Shown here: in pieces, positions 43,642 to 53,900 of the stretch | Position numbering within the stretch: position 1 is the stretch's first letter | How the letters are laid out: each line of letters starts with the position of its first letter | Source: Deltaproteobacteria bacterium | GTDB taxonomy: Bacteria > Myxococcota_A > UBA796 > CAJQPC01 | Length of the DNA: 64,000 bases | Direction: 5' to 3' | Assembly (NCBI GenBank): GCA_016717595.1 | Contig: JADKFE010000004.1 | Span: 124,001-188,000, forward strand | The notes under the pieces: model-generated | Database searches by the model: none | Seen by the model: the letters and a program-made list of their open reading frames with translations, nothing else | What the model was told of the DNA's origin: nothing | Made by a program: the position numbers and the translations under genes

Positions 43642-45039
43642 GTGCGTGAGCAGACCAGCAAGCCTGAAGGCACGACCAGCGCGGTAGTAGAGCCCACCCT
43701 CGTCCTGAGCTTCGCCCAAGGAGGCTACGGGCGCACCCAGCGCAGGCGCATCCCGCCCGAGGGGCTCCTGTTGGGTCGTGAGGCCCTGGTGTTTGAGGAT
43801 CCGTTTGAGGATCCTCGCATGTCCTTACGGCACGCTGAGGTTCGTATCGAAGGGGACCGCGTCATGGTGCGAGATCTGGGCAGCGTCCACGGATCTCGTC
43901 TCAACGGTGAGGTGCTCACCGGCGAGCGGCCGCTGAGCCGCGGTGACGTGCTGCGTCTGGGTGACACGCTCCTGATCTTCGCCCCCGCCACAGACACCAC
44001 CGAGGCCGCGGAGCCCGAGCTCATCGGCACCAGCGCCGGGATGTTGGCCGTGCGCCGCAGCATCGACCTCATCGCCCACCGCAAACACACGGTCATCATC
44101 ACCGGCGAGACGGGCACAGGCAAAGAGATCGTCGCCCGCATGATTCACCAGCGCAGCGGCCGACGCGGCCCGTTCTTGGCGATGAACTGCAGCCTGTTCT
44201 CAGAGCCGCTGATGGCGAGCGATCTCTTCGGACACGTTCGTGGAGCCTTCGCTGGCGCGACCACCGAGCAGCTCGGCCTGTTTCGTGCGGCGCGAGGCGG
44301 CACGCTCCTCCTCGATGAGCTGGCGGAGCTGCCCCTGGCGCTGCAAGCGAGCCTCCTGCGTGTGCTGGAGACCCGCGAGGTGCGCCCCGTCGGCGCCACC
44401 CGTGAGGTCTCGGTGGATGTTCGTGTCATCGGCACGTCCAACGTCCCTCTGGAGGAGATGATCGTCGCGCGCACCTTTCGCGCCGACCTCTACGCGCGCC
44501 TCGCCCAATGGCACATCCACGTCCCGCCTCTGCGAGAGCGCCGTGAGGACATCCCTGCGCTCACGATGCACCTCCTGGGGCGCTGTGATGGGGGCGGGCG
44601 GCGTCTCACGCCGGATCTCGCCGAGGCGCTGTTGGTGAACCCTTGGCCGCTCAACGTGCGTGGCCTGCTCAACGTGCTCTCGACCTCCGTGCTCACCACC
44701 CCCGGGCTCACCCCCCTGGAGCTGAGCCCCGAGGTGCGCGCGGGCCTGTGGACGCCGCCGCTCCACAAGGCCGCCGAGTCCGCCACGCCCCAGGTCTCCC
44801 TCGACAAAGAGGGCCTGGAGGAGCTTCTGACGCGGTTTCAAGGGAAGGTCGCCTCGGCGGCGCGCAGCATCGGCGTGACACGTCCCAAGCTGTACCGGAT
44901 GCTCTGGGCGCACGATCTGGACCCCCCTTCCGGCGTCGGTGAAGTCTATGCCCCTCACTTTGACTGTTCGTGGACGTTCCCGAACGTCCAAACACCAAAG
45001 TTGAACAACCCAAAAATTGTTTCTAATTCCTTTTGCTAA
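43642..45039 (+). CDS. Sigma-54-dependent activator with N-terminal FHA domain and GAFAGA variant loop
   Basis: 465 aa. Residues ~20-110 form an FHA phosphothreonine-binding domain (LLLGREALVFED, MSLRHAEVRI, GSVHGSRLNG, GDVLRLGDT). Residues ~125-360 form a sigma-54 AAA+ domain with Walker A GETGTGKE and Walker B GGTLLLDELAELPL. The sigma-54-contacting loop reads GAFAGA instead of GAFTGA. The C-terminal Fis-type HTH is FQGKVASAARSIGVTRPKLYRML. In Myxococcota such FHA activators are usually fed by Ser/Thr kinases. GTG at 43642 follows AAGGA. The A substitution may weaken sigma-54 contact. Confidence 0.88.
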   Translation: MREQTSKPEGTTSAVVEPTLVLSFAQGGYGRTQRRRIPPEGLLLGREALVFEDPFEDPRMSLRHAEVRIEGDRVMVRDLGSVHGSRLNGEVLTGERPLSRGDVLRLGDTLLIFAPATDTTEAAEPELIGTSAGMLAVRRSIDLIAHRKHTVIITGETGTGKEIVARMIHQRSGRRGPFLAMNCSLFSEPLMASDLFGHVRGAFAGATTEQLGLFRAARGGTLLLDELAELPLALQASLLRVLETREVRPVGATREVSVDVRVIGTSNVPLEEMIVARTFRADLYARLAQWHIHVPPLRERREDIPALTMHLLGRCDGGGRRLTPDLAEALLVNPWPLNVRGLLNVLSTSVLTTPGLTPLELSPEVRAGLWTPPLHKAAESATPQVSLDKEGLEELLTRFQGKVASAARSIGVTRPKLYRMLWAHDLDPPSGVGEVYAPHFDCSWTFPNVQTPKLNNPKIVSNSFC

Positions 45040-45077
45040 ATTCATTCATCTGGCCTCAAAACGACGTTACAGAAAAA

Positions 45078-45121
45078 GAAGACGCCCCCGCTGTCCAGCA
45101 TAACACTGGAGCAGGGGGGCG
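45078..45121 (-). terminator. Terminator between the FHA activator and the 49-aa membrane protein gene
   Basis: GC-rich imperfect stem (GCCCCCGCTGTCCAG with CTGGAGCAGGGGGGC, 7-nt loop). Read on the minus strand it is followed by TTCTTTTTC, so it best terminates the leftward transcript; it may also stop the rightward one. Confidence 0.7.
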
Positions 45122-45133
45122 CCCCTCACCCGC

Positions 45134-45283
45134 TCACACCGGGTTTCTTCCCTGAATCACCCGAATGAGCACAGTGACGATCGCAGCGATGAGCAGCAGG
45201 TGAATGAAACCGCCCATGGTGTTGGCGGTGACGAGGCCCAAGGCCCAGAGAATGACAAGAACGACCGCGATGGTCCACAGCAT
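45134..45283 (-). CDS. lmo0937-type small membrane protein
   Basis: 49 aa: MLWTIAVVLVILWALGLVTA, then two hydrophobic helices and RVIQGRNPV. This is the lmo0937/DUF5670 family of tiny two-helix membrane proteins of unknown function, found widely as stress-related genes. ATG at 45283 is fixed by GGAGG eight bases upstream. The leader is only ~26 nt from a consensus sigma-54 promoter at 45321-45335. Divergent from the V4R-type activator. Confidence 0.85.
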   Translation of the reverse strand: MLWTIAVVLVILWALGLVTANTMGGFIHLLLIAAIVTVLIRVIQGRNPV

Positions 45284-45320
45284 AGACACCTCCAGATGAG
45301 ATAGCACCAGGCATCTCAAT

Positions 45321-45335
45321 GCAACAATCGTGCCA
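45321..45335 (-). promoter_or_regulatory. Sigma-54 (-24/-12) promoter for the lmo0937-type gene
   Basis: Minus strand TGGCAC (45335-45330), GATTG, TTGC (45324-45321), then A: an exact consensus match. The expected start is near 45309. Confidence 0.85.
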
Positions 45336-45391
45336 GTCCACAAACCGCCCCGACGCCACATCGGCGGCGTCTGCGACCCACAAGACGAACC

Positions 45392-45417
45392 CTTCGCCGT
45401 CACCTTGACCGGCGAAG
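45392..45417. promoter_or_regulatory. Inverted repeat, probable activator-binding (UAS) site
   Basis: CTTCGCCG and CGGCGAAG, perfect 8-bp arms with a 10-bp spacer. It lies 83-108 bp upstream of the predicted start of the sigma-54 promoter and just before the activator gene, the usual place for an XylR/DmpR-type enhancer site. Confidence 0.6.
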
Positions 45418-45463
45418 CCAATCAAAATGATCGACGAGCCCATCTGACAGAGGAGCAGCACCG

Positions 45464-47131
<1,668 letters not shown>

Positions 47132-47156
47132 ACAGGCGGTGTGTGGGGCGAAAACC

Positions 47157-49607
47157 TCAACGCCCCACCACCACCTCTCCGCCAGCGGCGGGCAGGCGCA
47201 CCCAGAGGTGCCCAGCCTCCTCCACCCAGCCCGGCGTGGTGCTGGCCTCTAAGGCCGCGAGGCTGGCGACCTCGGCCAGCGTGGCCCCGTTCAAAGTGAT
47301 TGATTCTGCGGACTCGTCGAGTCCGAGCAGCTCCACGAGCAGACCTTGGGTGAACACCGAGCCCGGCGTCCAGGTGAGGCGGGCGCCGCGCTCTGTGGCG
47401 GATTGCCCAATGACCCCGCCGTCGTAGAGCTCAAACTCCCCCGCTGGGCCGGGGAACACCCGGGCGTAGAGCGCGCCGGCGTCCTCAGCGAACGAGTCCA
47501 CGATGTCGGGGCTGTCTGTGGGCGAGAGGGTGTCGATGGTGGGGCGCAAGAGCGGCACAACACCCCCTTCAGCGAGATAGAGCGGCAGGCGATCCAGCGG
47601 CGCGGGCACCGTCAGCTCGCTGGGGCCCTCGATGATCGTGTCGTCAAACCAGTTGATAAATCGTCCCGGCGGCACCATCAGCTCACGCTCACGGGCGCCG
47701 CGCTCAATCACCGGCGCGACGAGCAGATAATCGCCGAGCATGTAGGTGTCGCCGGGATGACCGTACAGATCCGGGTAGGCCAGGCCTATGGCGCGCACGA
47801 TGGGGCGACCGTCTGTGAGCAGGGCTTGGGCGTAGCTCCACAACATCGGGAACAGGCGCAGGTGCAGCCGGGTGTACTCCCGATACACGTCGAGCAGCTC
47901 CTCATCAAAGCCGTTCTCCGCGGTCGGCTCCCAGGCCACGTCGTTTGTGCTGGTTCCGATCTGCATCACCACGGTGAGCGCGGTGTGCTGAAACCAACGC
48001 ATGAACAGCTCTTTGTCGGGCGGGGAGTGGCGATAACCCCCGGTGTCTGACGCGAAGAGCGGGAAGCCTGAAGGCCCCAAGCTCATCGAGGCCGAGACCG
48101 CCGCGGGCAGGCCACCCACGGCCGTGTAGGTCTCGCCGTCGCGGTTTGTGTCTTGTTCACCGTGTCGGGCGAAGCTCGCGTCGAGGTCGCCGGGCCAGAT
48201 CACCCGTGTCCAGGCTTGGCTGCCCCAGGTGCCCGCGCGACACAACAAGAAGCCGCCGTCTGCGGGCAACATCTCGGCGTAGGTCTGGTGGTAGAGGCCG
48301 GGGTAACGGCGGTGCATGGTGCGCTCGTCGCTGCCGTCCTCAAACTCCCAGGCGAGGCGGCCGCCGTTCAGGCCGGGCACGATGTCCTCACCATAGTCGA
48401 GCTTAAAGCCCTCGATGCCGATGTCTGTGTAGCGACCAATGAGGCTCTGCCACGCCGCCGTGGCCGCCTCATCGGTGAAGTCGATGGGGTCGGACCAGTT
48501 ATTGAACACGATCGGAACGACCGGCGGGAACCAGCCCTCGTCAAGGGCCTGCTGGTGCAGCTCGCCCGCCTTCTCTTCGACATACGGCGTGTGCCACAGC
48601 GCCATCCGAAATCCGAGGCTGTGCGCGAGCTGAATCATGCCTTCAGGGTCGGGGAAGCGGGCGTCGAAGTCGAAGCTGTTCACGGCGTTGGCGTAGGGGC
48701 GGTCGATCCAGTAGCCGCTCGTGGCCAGGTCGAGCTCGCGTAAGGTCTGCAGATCGGCGCGCACCTCGGCCTCATCGGCGCTCTCGTCACGCCACACCCA
48801 CGGCCCAAGCGCCCAAGGCGCGGGCAAGGTGGGGAACACCGTCGTCTCGTAATAATGCCGGGTGATGTCGAGGGGGTGATCGGCGGCGTACAGATGAAAC
48901 CGGAGGCCTTCAGCGCTGTCAACGCCGACCCCGAAGGTGATCTCGATGAGGGTGTCCTCTTGGGTGGCCACGTCAAACACGCCCGGGTGGTGATCCTCTA
49001 CAAACAGTCCCCAGCCTCTGGTGCCGATGAGCAAAGGCACGGGCACATGGGCCTCGTTGTAGCCGCTCTCTAGGTTCAGATCGAGCTCAAGCTGCATGGC
49101 CCGCCGGGTGCCGCGGTGCTCGGGCACATCAAACAGCTCGCCGAGGCCATAAAAGCCCTCGCTGCTGCTCCCCCGGGGGCGCAGGCGCACATAGCCCGCG
49201 CGGGCGGCGGTGGCGGCGTCTGGCTTGAGGTGTAAGGCGAAGTTTCCGGCGCTGACCTCCTCGATGGTGAGCGTGGCCTCGGCGTCCTGCTCAAAACGGA
49301 GCCGCCATGTGCCGGGGCTGCCCTCCACGGGGAGGATCTCGATGACGGAGACGTAGTCGGCGTCTTTGTCCTCAAACCAAGGGTCGTAGCTCAGGGTGTC
49401 GGGCAGCTCATCCCGCAGGCCGAGCTGCAGGCCATCGGCGGGGAAGCCCAACAAGTCGTTCCCGTCGCGGCTCAGCGCGATCCGCAGGCCCGGCGCGTCG
49501 AGGGTCAGGCAGAAGCGCGCGGCGCACTCCGCGGGCGCCTCGTCGCGGCGACAGCCGAGGAGGGTGAGCAGGAGCAGCGAGGCGGCGCGGGGCGAGACGC
49601 GAGGCAT
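47157..49607 (-). CDS. Glycoside hydrolase family 31 lipoprotein (alpha-glucosidase/alpha-xylosidase type)
   Basis: 816 aa. Lipobox signal MPRVSPRAASLLLLTLLGC. An N-terminal beta-sandwich (EGFYGLGELFDVPEHRG) precedes a TIM barrel with the GH31 nucleophile Asp in GFKLDYGED (about residue 410) and the acid/base Asp in WPGDLDASF (about residue 473). C-terminal beta domains contain LPLYLAEGGVVP. The KxDxGE form is typical of the YicI/sulfoquinovosidase side of GH31. ATG at 49607 with GAGGG upstream; an earlier ATG would hide the signal. Exported glycan hydrolase; substrate unknown. Confidence 0.88.
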   Translation of the reverse strand: MPRVSPRAASLLLLTLLGCRRDEAPAECAARFCLTLDAPGLRIALSRDGNDLLGFPADGLQLGLRDELPDTLSYDPWFEDKDADYVSVIEILPVEGSPGTWRLRFEQDAEATLTIEEVSAGNFALHLKPDAATAARAGYVRLRPRGSSSEGFYGLGELFDVPEHRGTRRAMQLELDLNLESGYNEAHVPVPLLIGTRGWGLFVEDHHPGVFDVATQEDTLIEITFGVGVDSAEGLRFHLYAADHPLDITRHYYETTVFPTLPAPWALGPWVWRDESADEAEVRADLQTLRELDLATSGYWIDRPYANAVNSFDFDARFPDPEGMIQLAHSLGFRMALWHTPYVEEKAGELHQQALDEGWFPPVVPIVFNNWSDPIDFTDEAATAAWQSLIGRYTDIGIEGFKLDYGEDIVPGLNGGRLAWEFEDGSDERTMHRRYPGLYHQTYAEMLPADGGFLLCRAGTWGSQAWTRVIWPGDLDASFARHGEQDTNRDGETYTAVGGLPAAVSASMSLGPSGFPLFASDTGGYRHSPPDKELFMRWFQHTALTVVMQIGTSTNDVAWEPTAENGFDEELLDVYREYTRLHLRLFPMLWSYAQALLTDGRPIVRAIGLAYPDLYGHPGDTYMLGDYLLVAPVIERGARERELMVPPGRFINWFDDTIIEGPSELTVPAPLDRLPLYLAEGGVVPLLRPTIDTLSPTDSPDIVDSFAEDAGALYARVFPGPAGEFELYDGGVIGQSATERGARLTWTPGSVFTQGLLVELLGLDESAESITLNGATLAEVASLAALEASTTPGWVEEAGHLWVRLPAAGGEVVVGR

Positions 49608-49668
49608 GATGAACCCTCGGATGGAGGGACAGCATACAGCGTGGAGGGCCCCTGACGCGGCGCGCGGT

Positions 49669-50196
49669 TTAGGAGGCCCCGCCAAACAGGGGGCGCAGGC
49701 GCCAAGTGCTCAGGTGGGGCGTGGCGCTCACGACACGTTTGTAGCCCTTGGCCAGCACGACCTTGCCCTTGCGAGAGAGCATCAGGGCCAAGGCGGCGCC
49801 GCCGAGCACCGAGCCGCCGGGGAACGTGAAGGCCATCACCGTGGCGCATAAGGTGCAGAGGCGGCGGTTGACGGCCTCTAAGCGGTGAAGCTGCCAGCCC
49901 GCGCGCAGGAGCAGGGCCGAGAACACCGCGACGAGCACGCTGGCGAGCCAAGCGAGGCCCCCGGCGAAGGGCGCGAGCCAGGAGGTGTGGATCGTGCCCG
50001 CGAGGTAGGGCGCCCCCGCGGCGCCGATGAGGCCTACGCCCGCGGTCAACATCCACAGGCGACCCATCCAGCGCAGGGCGATCTCGACCTTGAGGTGCTC
50101 ACGGCGAGCGCGGTCAAGGCGGGCGAACACCGCGTCTACGGAGCGGGTGGCGTCGGTCAGCAGGGTGTCGCGGAGGGTGGATCGGGGCACGGTCAC
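49669..50196 (-). CDS. Hypothetical membrane protein
   Basis: 175 aa, unrecognised. Polar N-terminus (about 40 residues), then three hydrophobic segments (about residues 48-68, 77-97 and 115-138, the last GGSVLGGAALALML) and a basic C-terminus. It has a 62-bp gap to the GH31 gene on the same strand, so it may be the first gene of that operon. Confidence 0.55.
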   Translation of the reverse strand: MTVPRSTLRDTLLTDATRSVDAVFARLDRARREHLKVEIALRWMGRLWMLTAGVGLIGAAGAPYLAGTIHTSWLAPFAGGLAWLASVLVAVFSALLLRAGWQLHRLEAVNRRLCTLCATVMAFTFPGGSVLGGAALALMLSRKGKVVLAKGYKRVVSATPHLSTWRLRPLFGGAS

Positions 50197-50245
50197 AGTA
50201 TAAGCGCGCCCACCCTCAAAGCCAAGCGTCGGTTAAACGAAGGGG

Positions 50246-50950
50246 ATGACGCCCCTCTGCGCCCTGAACATCCCCTCCCCCGCGGCGCGGCTGCGCGCCG
50301 TCGCCTTGGCCCCCGAGCGCTGGTGGTCCCCCGACGCCTCGCTCCAGGACGGCGTGCTCCGCGCCGAGGGCCAGCTCCTCCACGCCGAGGCCGACGCCTT
50401 GGGCCTCCGTCTGCGCGGTGAGGGCCTCGACGCCGCGCTGCGCTGCGTCGATGGCCGGGCAGAGGTCTGGGCCGAGGTGAGCCCTGAAGACGCCGCCGAG
50501 CACCGCCTGGCCTGGGCGTCTTTGCTCGACGGGCTCGCCTTCGCCGCCGCCTTGGACGCGCCGCCGACCTGGGCGCGGATCACCGCCGAGGCCGCGCTCT
50601 CGTACAGCGACGCCTGGACCAAGCTCATCGGCCCCCGCGGCCTTCGTGGGGTGCGAGGCCGTCAGCCCGGCCAGAGCCTGCGCCTGCGCCTTGGCCGAGA
50701 GGATGTGGGGTTCAACGCCACGATGGCGCGTGTTGAGCCGCCCCGGGCGTTCACCCTCGACCTTGACGCCTTCGGCGGGGCGCGCCTGCGGGTGGGCCTG
50801 TGGCCCGGGGCGACGATGACCGGCCTCGTGCTCGACCTGATGAGCGTGCACCCCGCTGAGGACGGGATCCTTCAGGCTTGGCGTGAGGCCCTGGTCAGCG
50901 GGTTTCGCCCGGCTTGGCTCGATCAGGTGAGCCCGATCGAGCCGGATTAA
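50246..50950 (+). CDS. Hypothetical protein
   Basis: 234 aa, unrecognised. Leu/Ala/Arg-rich, no signal peptide or membrane helix, one clear hydrophobic core around LRVGLWPGATMTGLVLDLMS. Convergent with the PKS-NRPS (20 bp between stop codons). A role with the assembly line cannot be inferred from position alone, since it is on the opposite strand. Confidence 0.5.
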   Translation: MTPLCALNIPSPAARLRAVALAPERWWSPDASLQDGVLRAEGQLLHAEADALGLRLRGEGLDAALRCVDGRAEVWAEVSPEDAAEHRLAWASLLDGLAFAAALDAPPTWARITAEAALSYSDAWTKLIGPRGLRGVRGRQPGQSLRLRLGREDVGFNATMARVEPPRAFTLDLDAFGGARLRVGLWPGATMTGLVLDLMSVHPAEDGILQAWREALVSGFRPAWLDQVSPIEPD

Positions 50951-50970
50951 CCTAAAAGTTAAATCGCCGA

Positions 50971-53900
50971 TTAATCCAGGGGGAACCTGCGCGCGCCGAG
51001 GTGCAGCGGGGCGGCGACGAGGCCCAGCGCCCGGGCGGCCTCGGCGTAGGCGCTCGCCTCGGGCTCGGTCACGGGGCCGGTGATGCGCGGCAAGCCGGGG
51101 CGGGCGGCCAAGACCAGGGCCTCCCACTGGCAGCCGGGCAGGCCCAGCGGATCCGCGGGGAGGATCGCCGCGGCGGCGGAGCGAAGGTCGGGCGCGGGGG
51201 TGAGCGCCGGCGGCTGGGCCGTGGTGAGCAGGCCGCCGCCGAGCACGATCACGTCCCCGGCGCTGTCCATACGCGCCCAGGCGCCCTCGACGGGGACGGC
51301 CGGGGGGAAGGAGTCGTCGATGAGCACGCAGCCCACGGGCAGCGCCTCGGCGGGCCAGACGCCGCCTTCGCTGGTGGCGGCGAGGATCAGCGGGGCGTCG
51401 AGCTGGTCGCGGCTCCGTAGGCTCACCCGCACACCCTCGGCGGCCAACGACTCGGCGAGACGGTTGAGCCGGGCCGCGGCCTCCGGGCGATCACAGAGCT
51501 GCACCTCGGCCACCGCCACCCGCCGCCGCAGGGCCGCCAAGGCGCCGAGGCCGATCGCCCCGCAGCCGAGCACGCCGACACACAACGGGGGCTCCAGCTC
51601 AAAGCGCGACATCGCCTCCAGGGTGGTCTCGACCACAGCGTAGATCGTCAGGGCGTGGCCCGTCGTGAGCGGCAGCGGGCTGTGCAGCCCCGCGCCGAAG
51701 TTCAGCCGCGTCGGCAGGCGCCCGGCCAGCGACGCCGCCTTGGCCCCAGCCTCGGCCGCCAGGGCCAGGGCCGCCTGGGTGTGGGCCTCAAGGCCAGGGC
51801 GCTCCAGCTCATCGGCGCCGACGGGCAAGGCGATCACCAGGCTCTCGCCCAAGGCGGTGTGTGCGCTGCCCACGGCCCGGGGGCGATCCCCTTGGCTCTG
51901 CCGCCACATCGGGCCCATCCCCACGGGCAAGGTCGTGATCAACGCCGCCGACGGCCCGGGGCGGAGGGTGTTGAGCAGGGCCTCGGGGGACTGGCCCAAG
52001 GCCTCAGACGCCCACAGCGTCACCCGGCTCTCGTCGCCTACGATCCGCACGGCGACGTGTAACAGACACCCCGCCGGAGGCTGAAGCTCGGACTCGTCAA
52101 GGCGCAGCGCCTTCCGTTCGGCCTGCTCAATCACCGTGACGCTCACCGCGGCGCCGATGGCGCGGCTGGGGCTGAGCCCGGGGAAGGCCCGGATGAGCTG
52201 ACCGGGGCCGGGGGCGTGGGCCAAGGCGTCGTGCAGGGCGCTTGTGGCGTCTTCAGGGCGCTCAACCCGCACCGGGATCATCGACGCCAGAGGCCCCACG
52301 AGGCGCGCCGAGGCGCCGTCACGCCCGGAGATGGCGACGCCGATCTCGACGGGGCCGCCCAGAGCGCCGGTGAGCTTGGCGAGGAGGCCGCCAACGCCAA
52401 CCCGACGAGGCCAGCGCGCCGTGGCTTTGGTCATCAACCCCGCCGGGGCGGGCAGCGCAGGCGCGGGCCGGGCGAAGAGCTTCGCCCAATGGCGGTGGGC
52501 GTCCTCCCCCAGCGGCGGCGGTGCCTGGGTGAGCGGCGCGAGGCTCGGCGGGGCGGGCAAGGGCTCGCCGTTGAGGGTCTGGAGCAGCTCCTCGGCGATG
52601 ACCTCGACGCTCCAGCCATCGGCGAGGCCGTGGTGGGCGAGGAGCAGGATCACCAGCTCATCCTTGGAGAGTCGCCGGAGGCTCACCCGCACCCCGGCCT
52701 CACTGAGCTCGAGGGGGGTGTGGGCGTCCGCGTCTTGGCGGGCGCGCAGCGCGGCGATCTGCTCCTCTTGGGGCAGGCCGACGAGGCTCAGCACCGGGGG
52801 CGCCTGGGGTGTTGGGCCCTCCAGCCACTCAAACCCACGCTCGGCCCGGATGATGCGCGCTCGCAGCGTCGGGTGCCGGGCGAAGATCACGCCCAAGGCC
52901 GCCTGCACGGCCTCATCGGTGTACCTGCCGCGTAGGGTGAACCGCGCGGACCACTGGGCGGGGCGGCTGGGGTCGAGGGCCTCGGCCAGCAAAAACCCGG
53001 CGACGACGGGGGGCACGGGGCCCTGAAGGCGCTCGGGGGCGAGCCCGGGCGGCGCGGCGGCGGCGCTGGCAGTTACTGCCATGAGGTAGGCGCCGAAGCG
53101 TGGGCAGCGGTAGATCGTCAGCGGGCGCAGGCCCGGCGGCGGTTTGAGGTGCTCAAAGAGCCGCAGCGCCGCCAACGAGTCGCCGCCTGAGGCGAAGAAG
53201 TCGTCGTCGTCGGAGCGCGGCGGGCCGCCGAGGGTGGCCGTCCAGGCGGCGCGGAGGCGGGCGGGCCAGTCGTCACCGGTCGTCTGAGCGCCCTGCTGCG
53301 CGGCCTCTTCAGCCTTGAGCTGGGCGGCGAGGCGCTCACGAACGGCGCCTTCATCCACCTTGCCTCGGGTGGTGCGCGGCAGCGGGCTCACCACGACGAG
53401 GCGGGGCCGGGCGGAGGCGGGCAGCCGCTCGCCGAGCCGCGCGGCGGCGTCCTCGGGCAGCGCCCCCTCAACAACCCCCCACAAGGCGCCGTCGATGACG
53501 ATGGCCACGGCGTCGTGAACCCCGGGGAGCTGGCGCAGGGCGGCCTCGATCTCCCCGGCCTCCACACGCTGGCCGCGCAGCTTGAGCTGACGATCCAGCC
53601 GACCCCGATACAGAAGCGCGCCGCCGACCCGAACGACCCGATCGCCGCTGCGGTGCCAAGGCGCCCCGTTGATCCGGGCGTGGGTGAGGCCTAAGGCCTC
53701 GTCCGCCAAGCCGACGCCGCCGATGAGCAGCTCACCGTCTTCAGCGGCCTCACCCTCGGCGTTGACCACACACAGTTGAACGCCGGGCCAAGGCTCGCCC
53801 AGGGGCAGCTCGTCGCCGTCAAAGCCCGGCGGCACCTCAAACGTCGTGGCGTTGATCGTGGTCTCCGTGGGGCCGTAGAGGTTGAACAGTCGCGCCCGCC

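Noticed and set aside
49669..50950. Accessory genes of the PKS-NRPS cluster
   Set aside because: Neither hypothetical protein has a biosynthetic, transport or regulatory signature, and neither is placed to be cotranscribed with the synthase.
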